Part shown: piece after piece, positions 37,069 through 45,715 of the stretch
Position numbering within the stretch: the first letter of the stretch is position 1
Layout of the letters: each line of letters starts with the position of its first letter
Source of the DNA: Phycisphaerae bacterium
GTDB lineage: Bacteria > Planctomycetota > Phycisphaerae > UBA1845 > JAFGLZ01
DNA length: 64,000 nt
Assembly (NCBI GenBank): GCA_016927755.1
Contig: JAFGLZ010000183.1
Coordinates: forward strand, 115,759-179,758
Reading direction: 5' to 3'
The notes under the pieces: generated by a model
The model's input: only the letters and a program-made list of their open reading frames with translations
Told to the model about the DNA's origin: nothing
Database searches by the model: none
Position numbers and translations under genes: made by a program

Positions 37069-37849
37069 CCCCAGGCAGAAACGCCCAGGTTCGAAACTCG
37101 TCGAGGAACTTGCCGACCTCCGCCACCACCGTGTCGATCAGCTTGGCGCCCTTCGCCGCCGTCGCCAGTTCCGGACGGCCCATCCCCCCCAGGCCCGACG
37201 TCAGTTGGTCCATGTTGAAGGCCGCGAAAACGCGCGACGGCTCGTGGAAGCCGACGTCGTAGTACTCGCTCGACAGCGCCGGACGCTGCACCTTGGCGCG
37301 ATCGACGTGCACCAGGTCCCCCGCCAGATGGAGCATCATCGACGTCTCGTATTCGCACGCGTGCGTGATATTGGCCGTCTCCATCCCGGCTCGCGTCCTC
37401 ATCGCGTCCCCCGCGACCATCCAGTAGGTGCACCCGACCAGGTGCACCTCCGCGTCACCGCCCAGGCGGTGGCGAGTTCGCGTCAGCGCGTCCTGCATGG
37501 GGACGATGTTGCCCCCGTGGCCGTTCAGCAAGCAGATCCGCTTGAAACCGGCACTCGCCAGATTGTCGATTAGGGCCAGCAAGACCTCGATGTACACCCC
37601 GTTGGGCACGCTCATCGTGCCGGGGAACGTCATATGGTGATGGCTCGCCCCAAACCATAGGACCGGCGCCAGAGCGAGCCAATCGCTCCGCTCCGCCTCG
37701 AGACGCTCGGCGATTGCCTCGGTGATCCGCCGGTCGACCTGCAGCGGCAAATGGTGACCGTGCTGTTCCGTGGCCGCGATCGGCAGCAGGGCGACGACGT
37801 CGTCGCCGAGCCCTTCGACCTGAGGCCAGGTCATCTCGTCAAGCTTCAT
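37058..37849 (-). CDS. Creatininase family amidohydrolase
   Basis: 263 residues. Metal motif PIAATEQHGHHLPLQVD (E-x-H-G-x-H) near 28-44 and the Asn/Gly-rich NGHGGNIVPMQDAL near 118-131 are the signatures of the creatinine amidohydrolase family, which includes creatininase and mycofactocin protein MftE-like hydrolases. No mycofactocin genes are seen, so the substrate is open. The ATG at 37849 is chosen; the frame continues upstream into the family C element, which is not part of the gene. The 3' end lies in a 60-bp duplicated segment and both sides of the gene carry family C elements. Confidence 0.85.
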   Translation of the reverse strand: MKLDEMTWPQVEGLGDDVVALLPIAATEQHGHHLPLQVDRRITEAIAERLEAERSDWLALAPVLWFGASHHHMTFPGTMSVPNGVYIEVLLALIDNLASAGFKRICLLNGHGGNIVPMQDALTRTRHRLGGDAEVHLVGCTYWMVAGDAMRTRAGMETANITHACEYETSMMLHLAGDLVHVDRAKVQRPALSSEYYDVGFHEPSRVFAAFNMDQLTSGLGGMGRPELATAAKGAKLIDTVVAEVGKFLDEFRTWAFLPGGRR

Positions 37850-37949
37850 GGATTCCACCTCGCGCCGGGCGTAATGCAGCGGGGCCTCTTGCTGGCTTGC
37901 CCGCGATCGGCGGTTGTACCGTCGCCGCCGCGACGCTTCAACCCCCGCT

Positions 37950-38121
37950 AAGCCGCCTGCAAGAATGTCTGAACAGATCGCAAAGAACGGATGGCCCATC
38001 GCTTCAGCGGTGGCCGACGCGAATTCGGGCTGGGGATCATGTCCCCGATGGCTGAAGCCATGAACCATGCATCGAAGGTTCTGGAGTAGCAGACTGTTCA
38101 TTCATTGTTGCGGGCCGCTCA
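37950..38121. repeat. Family C element (172 bp) upstream of the creatininase gene
   Basis: Left end AAGCCGCCTGCAAGAATG, right end GTTGCGGGCCGCTCA, with the inverted-end match seen in the copy at 17647-17818 and the same total length. The A core (GGATGGCCCATCGCTTCAGC) has a changed left arm (GGTGGCCGACG). It begins 100 bases upstream of the creatininase start. Confidence 0.75.
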
Positions 38122-38246
38122 GGCGTTTCACCGTCCCCGCCGCGCTCGTCGTCGCTGGATTCCGACCTCCTCCACAACGACAATGGATCCGTCTGGCGTC
38201 GTCGGCCAGGACGAAACGCCGCGCGTCGTGAAAGAGGGTTGACGAT

Positions 38247-39050
38247 ATGCCCGCAAGGGCCGCCAAAGACTGGCTCGACGAGATCTTCGGACGCTATCAC
38301 CGCCGGGAGCTCGTGCATCCCGACCCCCTCGAGTTCCTCTACCGCTACGCCGCGCCGTCCGATCGCGAGATCGTGGCCCTGATCGCCAGCTCTCTCGCCT
38401 ACGGCCGGGTCGCGCGGATCCTCAAGAGCGTCTCGAGCGTCCTCGACCGGATGTCCCCGTCTCCCACCCGCTTCCTGGAACGATCTTCCGACGAGACGCT
38501 TCACCGGACCTTCGCCGACTTCAAGCACCGGTTCACCACGGGCGATGACCTGGCGGACATGCTCGGCGGCGTCAAACGGGCCGTCGCGCGACACGGCTCG
38601 TTGCACCACTGCTTCCGGTCATGCCGACGAGCGGAGGACGATACGGTTCTGCCGGCCCTCGCCCGTCTTGTCGACGAGCTCGGGGGCTCTGGCAGGCAGG
38701 GGGCCTTCAGCCTGCTCCCCTCCCCCGCCGCCGGCAGCGCGTGCAAGCGGCTGAACCTGTTCATGCGTTGGATGGTCCGCCGCGATGACGTCGATCCTGG
38801 AGGATGGGACGAGGTGCCCGCCTCCTGCCTGGTCGTGCCGCTCGACACCCACATGTTCAAGATCTGCCGATCCCTCCGCCTGACGCGGAGAAGGCAACCG
38901 GACCTCCGTGCGGCCGTTGAGATTACCGAGGCCTTTAGGAAGATCGTGCCCGAGGATCCGGTACGCTACGACTTTGCCCTGACCCGAATTGGAATCCGGG
39001 AAGAAACCGAGGCGCTTGGCCGTCTAAGGCTTGGGGTACAATCGAGGTAA
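38247..39050 (+). CDS. TIGR02757 (DUF2400) family protein
   Basis: 267 residues. The N-terminal DPLEFLYRYAAPSDREIVAL and the C-terminal PLDTHMFKICRSLRLTRR followed by a conserved DPVRYDFALTRIGI match the TIGR02757 family, which is widespread and uncharacterised; a helical DNA-glycosylase-like fold has been suggested for it, I believe. AGGG lies before the ATG. The metal permease gene begins nine bases after the stop, so the two are probably cotranscribed although functionally unrelated as far as known. Confidence 0.85.
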   Translation: MPARAAKDWLDEIFGRYHRRELVHPDPLEFLYRYAAPSDREIVALIASSLAYGRVARILKSVSSVLDRMSPSPTRFLERSSDETLHRTFADFKHRFTTGDDLADMLGGVKRAVARHGSLHHCFRSCRRAEDDTVLPALARLVDELGGSGRQGAFSLLPSPAAGSACKRLNLFMRWMVRRDDVDPGGWDEVPASCLVVPLDTHMFKICRSLRLTRRRQPDLRAAVEITEAFRKIVPEDPVRYDFALTRIGIREETEALGRLRLGVQSR

Positions 39051-39059
39051 GCTGACTCA

Positions 39060-40334
39060 ATGGAAGCAGTCTGGACAGTTGCGTTGGAATTCTGGGCCGT
39101 CCTTGGCGAAATGGCCCCGTACCTCCTCTTCGGTTTCCTCTTTGCCGGGGTCCTGTCGGTGCTCGTGTCTCCCGCGCTCGTCGAGCGACACCTCGGAGGC
39201 TCGGGGCTCTGGCCCGTCGTCAAGGCAGCCGTCTTCGGGATCCCTCTGCCGCTCTGCTCGTGCGGTGTGATCCCGGTGGGCGCCTCCCTGCGCGCCCACG
39301 GGGCAAGTCGCGCCGCCACGACCTCCTTCCTCCTGTCGACCCCCCAGACGGGCATCGACAGCATCTTGGTGACCTACAGTCTGTTGGGGCCCGTGTTCGC
39401 GGTCTTCAGACCGGTGGCCGCCCTGGTCAATGGCCTGATCGGCGGCGCGGCCGTCGCGCTGCTCGCAGGTCGTCACGCCCAGGGCTCGACGGCGGCCAAC
39501 GCCTGCGACGCACCCTGCTGCTCAGGGGATTCCGGCGGCAACGTCGTCACGAGGATCTTCAAGTACGGGCTCATCACGCTGCCTCGGGACATCAGCAAGT
39601 CGCTCTTGATCGGGCTCGTCGTCGCCGGCGTGATCGCGGCCGTCGTTCCCGACGACTTCTTCGCCGGACTCCTTGGAGCCGGAATCGGCAGCATGCTCGT
39701 GATGCTGCTGCTGGGTATCCCCATTTACGTGTGCGCGACGGCGTCGGTCCCCGTGGCCGCTGCCCTCATCGCCAAAGGCGTCACCCCGGGGGCCGCCCTC
39801 GTATTCCTCATGACCGGGCCTTCGACGAACGCGGCCACCGTCGCGACGATCTGGAAGATCATGGTACCCAAAACGGCCGTGATCTACCTCGCCTCGGTCG
39901 CGGTGACGGCGCTTGCCTCGGGCATCGCGCTGGATGCGTTCTTCTCGATGGACGGCGTCTCCTTCGCGGTTCACTCGCATGAGATGCTGCCCGGCTGGGT
40001 CGGAACCGTCTCGGCGGTCGTGCTCCTCGGCGTGATCGGGCTGTCCCTCCTACGCCCCGTCAAAGCGGGACCGGCGGACGTGGTCCCAGCGGCCGCCGAT
40101 GGCCAAATGGCGACGCTTGAGATTAGCGGGATGACGTGTAATCATTGTGTTCAAAGTGTCCAGAGAGCCGTTCAGGAGTGCCCCGGCGTCCTCTCGGCCG
40201 AGGTGGCGCTCTCGCCGGGCCGGGCGGAGGTCCGCGGCAAGGCATTTGACGTCGAGGCGGTTCGACGCGCGGTCGAGGGCCTCGGCTTCAGAGTCCAGGT
40301 CGGCCCGAGTTCCATTGGACAAGGCGTTCACTAG
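39060..40334 (+). CDS. SO_0444/YraQ-type metal efflux permease with HMA domain
   Basis: 424 residues. Helices in two groups (about 15-140 and 165-320), with conserved PLPLCSCGVIPVGASLR near 62-78 and ATASVPVAAALIAKG near 224-238; these Cys and Ser/Pro-rich loops are the signatures of permease family DUF318. A His/Cys insert (CDAPCCS) lies between the groups. The last 70 residues form a heavy-metal-associated domain with GMTCNHCVQSV. Copper, arsenic or zinc efflux is plausible from the family. It heads the redox/metal run up to 46.7 kb. Confidence 0.87.
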   Translation: MEAVWTVALEFWAVLGEMAPYLLFGFLFAGVLSVLVSPALVERHLGGSGLWPVVKAAVFGIPLPLCSCGVIPVGASLRAHGASRAATTSFLLSTPQTGIDSILVTYSLLGPVFAVFRPVAALVNGLIGGAAVALLAGRHAQGSTAANACDAPCCSGDSGGNVVTRIFKYGLITLPRDISKSLLIGLVVAGVIAAVVPDDFFAGLLGAGIGSMLVMLLLGIPIYVCATASVPVAAALIAKGVTPGAALVFLMTGPSTNAATVATIWKIMVPKTAVIYLASVAVTALASGIALDAFFSMDGVSFAVHSHEMLPGWVGTVSAVVLLGVIGLSLLRPVKAGPADVVPAAADGQMATLEISGMTCNHCVQSVQRAVQECPGVLSAEVALSPGRAEVRGKAFDVEAVRRAVEGLGFRVQVGPSSIGQGVH

Positions 40335-40346
40335 AGGAGACATGCG

Positions 40347-40532
40347 ATGGCACCAGACCGATGCCCCAGGGAAGATCCTCTCAAGGCAATGAGCATGGAC
40401 AGCGTCTTTGAAGTGCCGTGCCCGAACTGCGGATACGAGGTGGAGTTCATCGCCGACGAGAAGCGGCACAAGTGCGCAAAGTGTGGCGAGCAGATCCCCA
40501 ATCCCAAACTCGCCGGCGACAAAGCGAAGTAA
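40347..40532 (+). CDS. Small zinc-ribbon protein
   Basis: 61 residues with two CxxC pairs (CPNCGYEVEF and CAKCGEQIPNP), a rubredoxin-like or zinc-ribbon knuckle pair. GAGGAGA lies seven bases before the ATG; an inner Met at residue 15 is possible. It follows the metal permease gene by 12 bases. Function unknown, possibly redox or metal trafficking given its neighbours. Confidence 0.7.
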   Translation: MAPDRCPREDPLKAMSMDSVFEVPCPNCGYEVEFIADEKRHKCAKCGEQIPNPKLAGDKAK

Positions 40533-40679
40533 CCGATTGCCGGCGGGATCGCCGATCATGACGTCCGCCCACGAATGGACAGCGATCGCCTAAGCCAGGA
40601 CACTCGCCGCTCACGGGATGCGGTCATGCCTGGATCGCACGATGAAGCGCGCGTCAGCGGGTGACCCGGAGGACATGAT

Positions 40680-41060
40680 TTGAAAGGCTCTGCATCAGAA
40701 GGAAGCAAGGCGGAAGGATCCGCCAAGGGCAAGCTTCCCCAGGCGCAAGCCGTCGCCCTGGCCGAGATGGTAAGCTATGCCGAAGGCTCGATTGTGAGCC
40801 GGACCATCGTGGAAAACGCCGCGGGCACGTTGACGCTGTTCGCCTTTGACACGGGACAGTCGCTGAGCGAACATGTGGCGCCCTTCGACGCCGTGGTGCA
40901 AGTCCTGGACGGCCAGGCGGATCTAACCATCGCGGGCAAGGCCGTCCAAGTTCATGATGGCCAGGCAGTCCTCATGCCTGCCAATGTGCCGCATGCGGTC
41001 AAGGCGGCACGGCGATTCAAGATGCTCTTGACGATGTTGAGGGCCCAACCGCCCGGCTAA
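40680..41060 (+). CDS. Cupin domain protein
   Basis: 126 residues. The first about 25 are Lys/Ala/Ser-rich; the cupin part has SLSEHVAPFDAVVQVLDGQA and VLMPANVPHAVKA, the two conserved barrel motifs (one metal His is present in each). The TTG start is chosen since CGGAGG lies seven bases upstream. Small cupins of this form often stand near rubrerythrin and other redox genes in anaerobes; exact role unknown. Confidence 0.82.
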   Translation: MKGSASEGSKAEGSAKGKLPQAQAVALAEMVSYAEGSIVSRTIVENAAGTLTLFAFDTGQSLSEHVAPFDAVVQVLDGQADLTIAGKAVQVHDGQAVLMPANVPHAVKAARRFKMLLTMLRAQPPG

Positions 41061-41173
41061 GACTACCTGAGATGAAGGAGCCTCGCTGTGGAAGTGCCAT
41101 GAGGGCAACAGGGCAACGACTCCCGATTCACCCGTAAACGTTGGCTTGAATTCGTGGACCTTAGGAGAGTGGC

Positions 41174-41839
41174 ATGCTGAAGGACGGCGAGAAGGGCTCA
41201 ATATCTCAACGTGACAAGGTCACCTACGCAATCGCGCCGCACTTGCCGTGCGGCGTCGTGACGCCCCAGACACTGCGAAAGCTGGCGGACGTGGCGGAGA
41301 AGTACGGCTGCGCCGCGGTCAAGCTCACCAGCGCCGCGAGGTTTGCCCTCGTCGGCCTGAAGGAAGAGGACCTCGATGCGGCATGGCAGGAGTTGGGCGT
41401 GCCGGCGGGCGCCGCGGTCGGGTTATGCGTCAGAAGCGTCAAGGCCTGCCCGGGCACCACGTTCTGCAAGCTGGGCCAGCAAGACAGCCTCACCCTCGGC
41501 ATGACCCTCGACGAGAAGTATCACGGGATGGAACTGCCGAGCAAGTTCAAGATCGGCGTGAGCGGCTGTATGAACCAGTGCGCCGAGACGTGCATCAAGG
41601 ATCTCGGCCTCGTCGGAAAGAAGAAGGGCTGGACCGTGCTGGTCGGCGGCTCGGGCGGCGCCAAGCCACACCTGGCCGAGGAATTAGCCGACGAGTTGAC
41701 CACGGAACAGGCCCTGGACGTCATCGACAAGGTCATCGACTTCTACCGTCAGAACGCCCCGAAGCGGGAGCGACTGTGGAAGACGATCGAGCGCGTCGGG
41801 CTCGAGACGCTTCGCCAGGCCGTCTTGCCGCGAGGGTAA
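41174..41839 (+). CDS. Small assimilatory-type (low-spin) sulfite reductase
   Basis: 221 residues. A single-copy siroheme/[4Fe-4S] domain: Cys at 92 and 98 (CPGTTFC) and 132 and 136 (CMNQC) give the C-x5-C and C-x3-C motifs. True sulfite and nitrite reductases are about twice as long with two repeats; the length matches the monomeric low-spin sulfite reductase of Desulfovibrio vulgaris (218 residues). Probably reduces sulfite or nitrite. It sits between cupin and rubrerythrin genes. A weak GGAG lies before the ATG. Confidence 0.85.
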   Translation: MLKDGEKGSISQRDKVTYAIAPHLPCGVVTPQTLRKLADVAEKYGCAAVKLTSAARFALVGLKEEDLDAAWQELGVPAGAAVGLCVRSVKACPGTTFCKLGQQDSLTLGMTLDEKYHGMELPSKFKIGVSGCMNQCAETCIKDLGLVGKKKGWTVLVGGSGGAKPHLAEELADELTTEQALDVIDKVIDFYRQNAPKRERLWKTIERVGLETLRQAVLPRG

Positions 41840-41922
41840 GACCGAAGAGATATCGCTGGAGATCAGTGGTCAGGATCTTCGAGGAACACTGAGCCTGTTA
41901 AGACACAGAGGGAGAACGACAC

Positions 41923-42495
41923 ATGTCCATCAAAGGAACGAAGACGGAAAAGAACCTGCTGGCGGCGTTCGCCGGGGAGTCGCAGGCGAGGAATCGCTAC
42001 ACCTACTTCGCCGGCGCGGCAAGGAAAGAAGGTCTCATCCAGATCTCGATGATCTTCGAGGAGACGGCCAATCAAGAGAAAGAGCACGCCAAGCGGTTCT
42101 TCAAGTTCCTCGAGGGCGGCGACGTGGAGATCACCGCGGCCTATCCCGCGGGAACGATCGGCACCACCGCCGAGAACCTCAAGGCGGCCGCCGGCGGCGA
42201 ACACGAGGAGTGGACCAGCCTCTACCCCGGCTTCGCCAAGGTCGCCAGGCAAGAGGGCTTCGAGGCCGTCGCCAAGGTCTTCGAATTCATCTCCATCGCC
42301 GAGAAGCAGCACGAGAAACGCTACAAGGACCTGCTGGCCAACGTCGAGGGCGGCAAGGTCTTCAAGAAGGACAAGCCCGTCGTTTGGCGGTGCTTGAACT
42401 GCGGATACCTTCACGAGGGACCCGAGGCGCCGGGCGCCTGTCCGGCCTGCGCGCATCCTCAGGCCTACTACGAGGTCCTCGCCGAGAACTGGTGA
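41923..42495 (+). CDS. Rubrerythrin
   Basis: 190 residues. The N-terminal four-helix di-iron part has EETANQEKEHAKRFF and ISIAEKQHEKRYK (E-x2-H ligands), and the C-terminus is a rubredoxin-like domain with CLNCG and CPACAHP. Rubrerythrins reduce hydrogen peroxide in the cytoplasm. Length is normal. GGAG lies 9-10 bases before the ATG. Followed by a ferritin-like gene, then superoxide dismutase. Confidence 0.93.
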   Translation: MSIKGTKTEKNLLAAFAGESQARNRYTYFAGAARKEGLIQISMIFEETANQEKEHAKRFFKFLEGGDVEITAAYPAGTIGTTAENLKAAAGGEHEEWTSLYPGFAKVARQEGFEAVAKVFEFISIAEKQHEKRYKDLLANVEGGKVFKKDKPVVWRCLNCGYLHEGPEAPGACPACAHPQAYYEVLAENW

Positions 42496-42538
42496 GCCGC
42501 CGGCTGGGATCGCCTGTCAACCGCGAAAGGAGACATCG

Positions 42539-42976
42539 ATGTCCATGAAGGAAATTCAGGACAAGGTCGTTGCGACCATGCAGAAGTGGCAGAAAGTCGA
42601 GGACGCCTCCGTCGCCTCGACCGGACGCGTCATTGCCAAGACCGGCAACCCGATCGTCCGCCTCGTGATGGAAATCATCCAGGCGGACTCCCAGATGCAC
42701 CATCGCGTCCAGGGGATCATCGCCGGCAGCGTGTCCACCGCGACGACCACGCTGAGCCCCGACGAGCTGGAAGAGGTCTGGGAGATGGTCGAGAACCACA
42801 TCAAGATCGAAAAGCAGACCATCGAGATGGCCCAGGAGCTGCTCGCCCTCATCAAGGGCAAGAAGATGGTCGTGGCCGAGTACCTGCTCCACTACCTGGG
42901 CCGCGACGAGCAGAAGCACGAGACCATGCTGGCGGACCTCGAGGGCATCAAGAAGGGCATGTACCCCTACGGGTAG
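42539..42976 (+). CDS. Ferritin-like/hemerythrin-like helical protein
   Basis: 145 residues, entirely helical. Spaced acidic and His residues (MEIIQADSQMHHRVQ, ENHIKIEKQTIEM, GRDEQKHETMLADLE) resemble the E-x2-H ligands of a di-iron four-helix bundle. I would group it with ferritin-like proteins of unknown role. It follows rubrerythrin and has GGAGA before the ATG. Confidence 0.7.
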   Translation: MSMKEIQDKVVATMQKWQKVEDASVASTGRVIAKTGNPIVRLVMEIIQADSQMHHRVQGIIAGSVSTATTTLSPDELEEVWEMVENHIKIEKQTIEMAQELLALIKGKKMVVAEYLLHYLGRDEQKHETMLADLEGIKKGMYPYG

Positions 42977-43096
42977 GACGTTCCGTCGGTGCGGCCGCGC
43001 GGGTGGAGTATCCTCATCCGATCGGGGCGAGCCAAGGATCATTGCGTGCTCCGAGGCCCCTAAGGGCCCCGGAGCCGGCGTCAAAGGAGATGAACC

Positions 43097-43810
43097 ATGG
43101 AATCACTATCCAGGCGTGAGATGCTGATGTGGGCCGGGGCTTCGGCGGCGGGTGTCGCCACGATCGGCGCGCCGGGCGGTGTCGCCCTGGCCGCCGGCGC
43201 GGCCGGAACCAAGGAGTACACGTTGCCACCCCTGCCGTACGAATACAACGCGCTCGAGCCCGTCCTCGACGAGAAGACGATGAGAATCCACCACGACAAG
43301 CACCACGCCGGCTACGTCAAGGGCCTCAACGCGACCCTGCAGAAGCTCGAGGCCGCTCGCAAGGCGGGCGACTTCTCCGCCGTCCAGGCCCTGTCGCGGG
43401 CGCTGGCCTTCCACGGATCGGGCCACGTCCTCCACAGCCTGTACTGGGAAAACCTGAATCCCGAGCCCTCCAAGCCGGGCGGAGCGCTACACCACGCGAT
43501 CAACGACCAGTTCGGCGGCTTCGAGACGATGACGGCCCAACTCGCCGCCGCCACCAACACCGTCGCCGGCAGCGGCTGGGGACTGCTTGCCTACGAGCCC
43601 CTCGGCAAGCGACTGCTGATCCTACAGATCGAGAAACACGAGAACCAGATGTTCTGCGGCGCAACGCCAATCCTGGTCATCGACGTCTGGGAGCACGCCT
43701 ACTACCTCAAGTACCAGAACATGCGGGCCGACTACGTCAAGGCCCTCATGAAGCACGTCAACTGGGACGTCGTGACCAAGCGGTATGACGATCTGATCGG
43801 ACCGCAATAG
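43097..43810 (+). CDS. Fe/Mn superoxide dismutase with Tat signal
   Basis: 237 residues. SRREMLMW (twin arginine) and the following hydrophobic segment form a Tat signal, so the enzyme would be exported folded with its metal. Ligands: His65 in IHHDKHH, His113 in GHVLHSLYW, Asp and His in DVWEHAYYLKY. In many relatives an Asn stands before the second ligand (ANH or WNH); here it is Leu. Exported superoxide dismutase protects the cell envelope. A GC-rich imperfect hairpin lies upstream (43048-43074). Followed by a superoxide reductase gene. Confidence 0.92.
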   Translation: MESLSRREMLMWAGASAAGVATIGAPGGVALAAGAAGTKEYTLPPLPYEYNALEPVLDEKTMRIHHDKHHAGYVKGLNATLQKLEAARKAGDFSAVQALSRALAFHGSGHVLHSLYWENLNPEPSKPGGALHHAINDQFGGFETMTAQLAAATNTVAGSGWGLLAYEPLGKRLLILQIEKHENQMFCGATPILVIDVWEHAYYLKYQNMRADYVKALMKHVNWDVVTKRYDDLIGPQ

Positions 43811-43868
43811 CCCGGACCTTGATAGGGGGCCTCGAAGTTACAACGACAGCCAGCAAGGAGATCGATCG

Positions 43869-44243
43869 ATGGCGACTCGAAACCAAGTCTACAAATGCAA
43901 GGAAGGCACGGTGCTCGTCGAGGTCCTCATGGACGGCGACGGCGAGCTCCAATGCCACGGCCAGGCCATGAAGGCCCTCGTGGAGAACACCGTCGACGCC
44001 GCCAAGGAAAAGCACGTCCCCGTGATCGAAAAAGTCGACGGCGGCTTCAACGTCAAGGTCGGCCAGGTGGCCCACCCCATGCAGTCCGACCACTGGATCG
44101 TCTTCATCGAGGTCATGGCCGACGGAAAGGTCTATCGGCAGTACCTCGAGCCCGGCCAGGCGCCCGAAGCGACGTTCCCGATCGATGCGGCCAGCGTCAC
44201 CGCTCGAGAGTTCTGCAACCTGCACGGACTGTGGAAGGCCTAG
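43869..44243 (+). CDS. Superoxide reductase with degenerate desulforedoxin domain
   Basis: 124 residues. The catalytic domain is intact: His in KEKHVPVIEK, HPMQSDHW and the pair Cys/His in CNLHGLW bind the square-pyramidal iron that reduces superoxide. The N-terminal desulforedoxin site is damaged: in place of four Cys (CxxC and CC) the sequence reads CKEG at 10 and CHG at about 29, leaving two Cys and possibly one His. So the extra iron centre is probably lost, as in 1Fe or class III superoxide reductases. AAGGAGA lies before the ATG. A terminator follows. Confidence 0.9.
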   Translation: MATRNQVYKCKEGTVLVEVLMDGDGELQCHGQAMKALVENTVDAAKEKHVPVIEKVDGGFNVKVGQVAHPMQSDHWIVFIEVMADGKVYRQYLEPGQAPEATFPIDAASVTAREFCNLHGLWKA

Positions 44244-44298
44244 CCGGTCGCGTCACGGGCGGCCTGCGATTGCCAGGAGACAGAACCACCGGCCCGAG

Positions 44299-44326
44299 GG
44301 GGCCCGCGATCGACGGGCCCCTTCCT
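44299..44326 (+). terminator. Terminator between superoxide reductase and cydA
   Basis: Stem GGGGCCCG (44299-44306) and CGGGCCCC (44314-44321) with a 7-base loop, followed by TTCCTTG. It would separate the oxygen-defence operon from cydAB. Confidence 0.65.
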
Positions 44327-44359
44327 TGACGGCGAGCCGAGGCGACGCCGCAAGAAGGC

Positions 44360-45715
44360 ATGCCAATGGACCCCGTATACCTCTCCCGGTTGCAGTTCGG
44401 CCTGACCGCCGGCTTCCACTTCCTATTCCCGCCGCTGACGATCGGGCTGGCGTGGCTCATCTTCTGGATGATGACCCGCTACATGCGCACCGGCGACGAC
44501 TTCGACCGGCGAATGGCCAGGTTCTGGACCAAGCTCTTCGTCGTGAGCTTCGTCGTCGGCGTGGCCACCGGAATCACCCTGGAGTTCCAGTTCGGCACGA
44601 ACTGGTCGAACTACTCGCGATACGTCGGCGACATCTTCGGCGCCCCCCTGGCCGCCGAGGGCGTGCTGTCGTTCTTCCTCGAGTCGACCTTCCTCGGCGT
44701 GCTCATCTTCGGATGGAACCGCGTTTCCAAAAAGACGCTGTGGTTCGCCTCGCTCATGGTCGCCGTCGGCGCGACCCTGTCGGCGTTCTGGATCATCGTC
44801 GCCAACTCCTGGCAGCAAACCCCCGCCGGCTACGTCATCCGCAATGGCCGTGCCGAGCTGACGGACTTCTGGGCCGCGGTGTTCAATCCCTCCACGATGC
44901 ACCGCTATACCCACACGGTCGATGCGGCGATCATGACCGGCGCGATGTTCATGCTCGGCGTCAGCGCCTGGTTCCTGCTCAAGGGCCGGCATACCGAGTT
45001 CGCCAAGTCATCCCTGAAGATCTCGCTGATCATGGCCTTCGTCTCCTCGCTGATCCAGCTCCCCATCGGCCACCACCACGGCGGACAGGTCGCTCGGACG
45101 CAGCCGGAGAAGCTGGCCGCCATGGAAGGCATCTTCAAGACGCAAAGACACGCGCCCTCGCTGATCTTCGGCGTGCTCGACAAGAAGAACGAGGTCGTGC
45201 GGGCCAAGATCGCCATCCCGGGCATGCTGAGCTGGCTGGCCAAAGGCGATGTCAACGCCGAGATCCAGGGCATCAACGCCTTCAAGCCCCAAGACCGCCC
45301 CCCCCTGCCGTACACCTTCTACACGTTCCGAGGCATGGTCATGATCGGCTTCTGGTGCATCGGTCTCACCGGATTGGGGCTGATCCTCCTCTGGCGCAAG
45401 ACGGCGCATCAGAATCGCCTGTTCTTGAGGCTCGCGCTCTGGTCGATCCCCCTGCCCTTCATCGCAAACCAGCTCGGGTGGTTCTCCGCGGAGGTCGGCC
45501 GCCAACCCTGGGCCGTCTACAGGGAGCTCCGAACGAGCGACGCCTATTCGCCCACCGTGCCCGCCGGGCAGGTCCTCTTCTCCATCATCATGTTCACGCT
45601 CGTCTACTCGCTGCTCTTCGTGCTCTGGGTGCATCTCCTTCGGCGCGAGATCAACCACGGGCCTGAGGCGACCCCCGCCGCCGACCAGCCCTCCGGGCCG
45701 GAGGTGTCCCCATGA
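44360..45715 (+). CDS. cydA: Cytochrome bd ubiquinol oxidase subunit I
   Basis: 451 residues with about nine helices. SRLQFGLTAGFHFLFPPLTIG carries the first heme-ligand His, YTHTVDA the second and YTFYTFRGMVMIG the Met region. GRQPWAVYRELRTSDAYSP is typical of the family. The quinol loop is short. Cytochrome bd reduces oxygen to water with very high affinity and no proton pumping, and fits low-oxygen life. The stop codon overlaps the start of cydB by four bases. An inner Met two codons later is also possible. Confidence 0.95.
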   Translation: MPMDPVYLSRLQFGLTAGFHFLFPPLTIGLAWLIFWMMTRYMRTGDDFDRRMARFWTKLFVVSFVVGVATGITLEFQFGTNWSNYSRYVGDIFGAPLAAEGVLSFFLESTFLGVLIFGWNRVSKKTLWFASLMVAVGATLSAFWIIVANSWQQTPAGYVIRNGRAELTDFWAAVFNPSTMHRYTHTVDAAIMTGAMFMLGVSAWFLLKGRHTEFAKSSLKISLIMAFVSSLIQLPIGHHHGGQVARTQPEKLAAMEGIFKTQRHAPSLIFGVLDKKNEVVRAKIAIPGMLSWLAKGDVNAEIQGINAFKPQDRPPLPYTFYTFRGMVMIGFWCIGLTGLGLILLWRKTAHQNRLFLRLALWSIPLPFIANQLGWFSAEVGRQPWAVYRELRTSDAYSPTVPAGQVLFSIIMFTLVYSLLFVLWVHLLRREINHGPEATPAADQPSGPEVSP

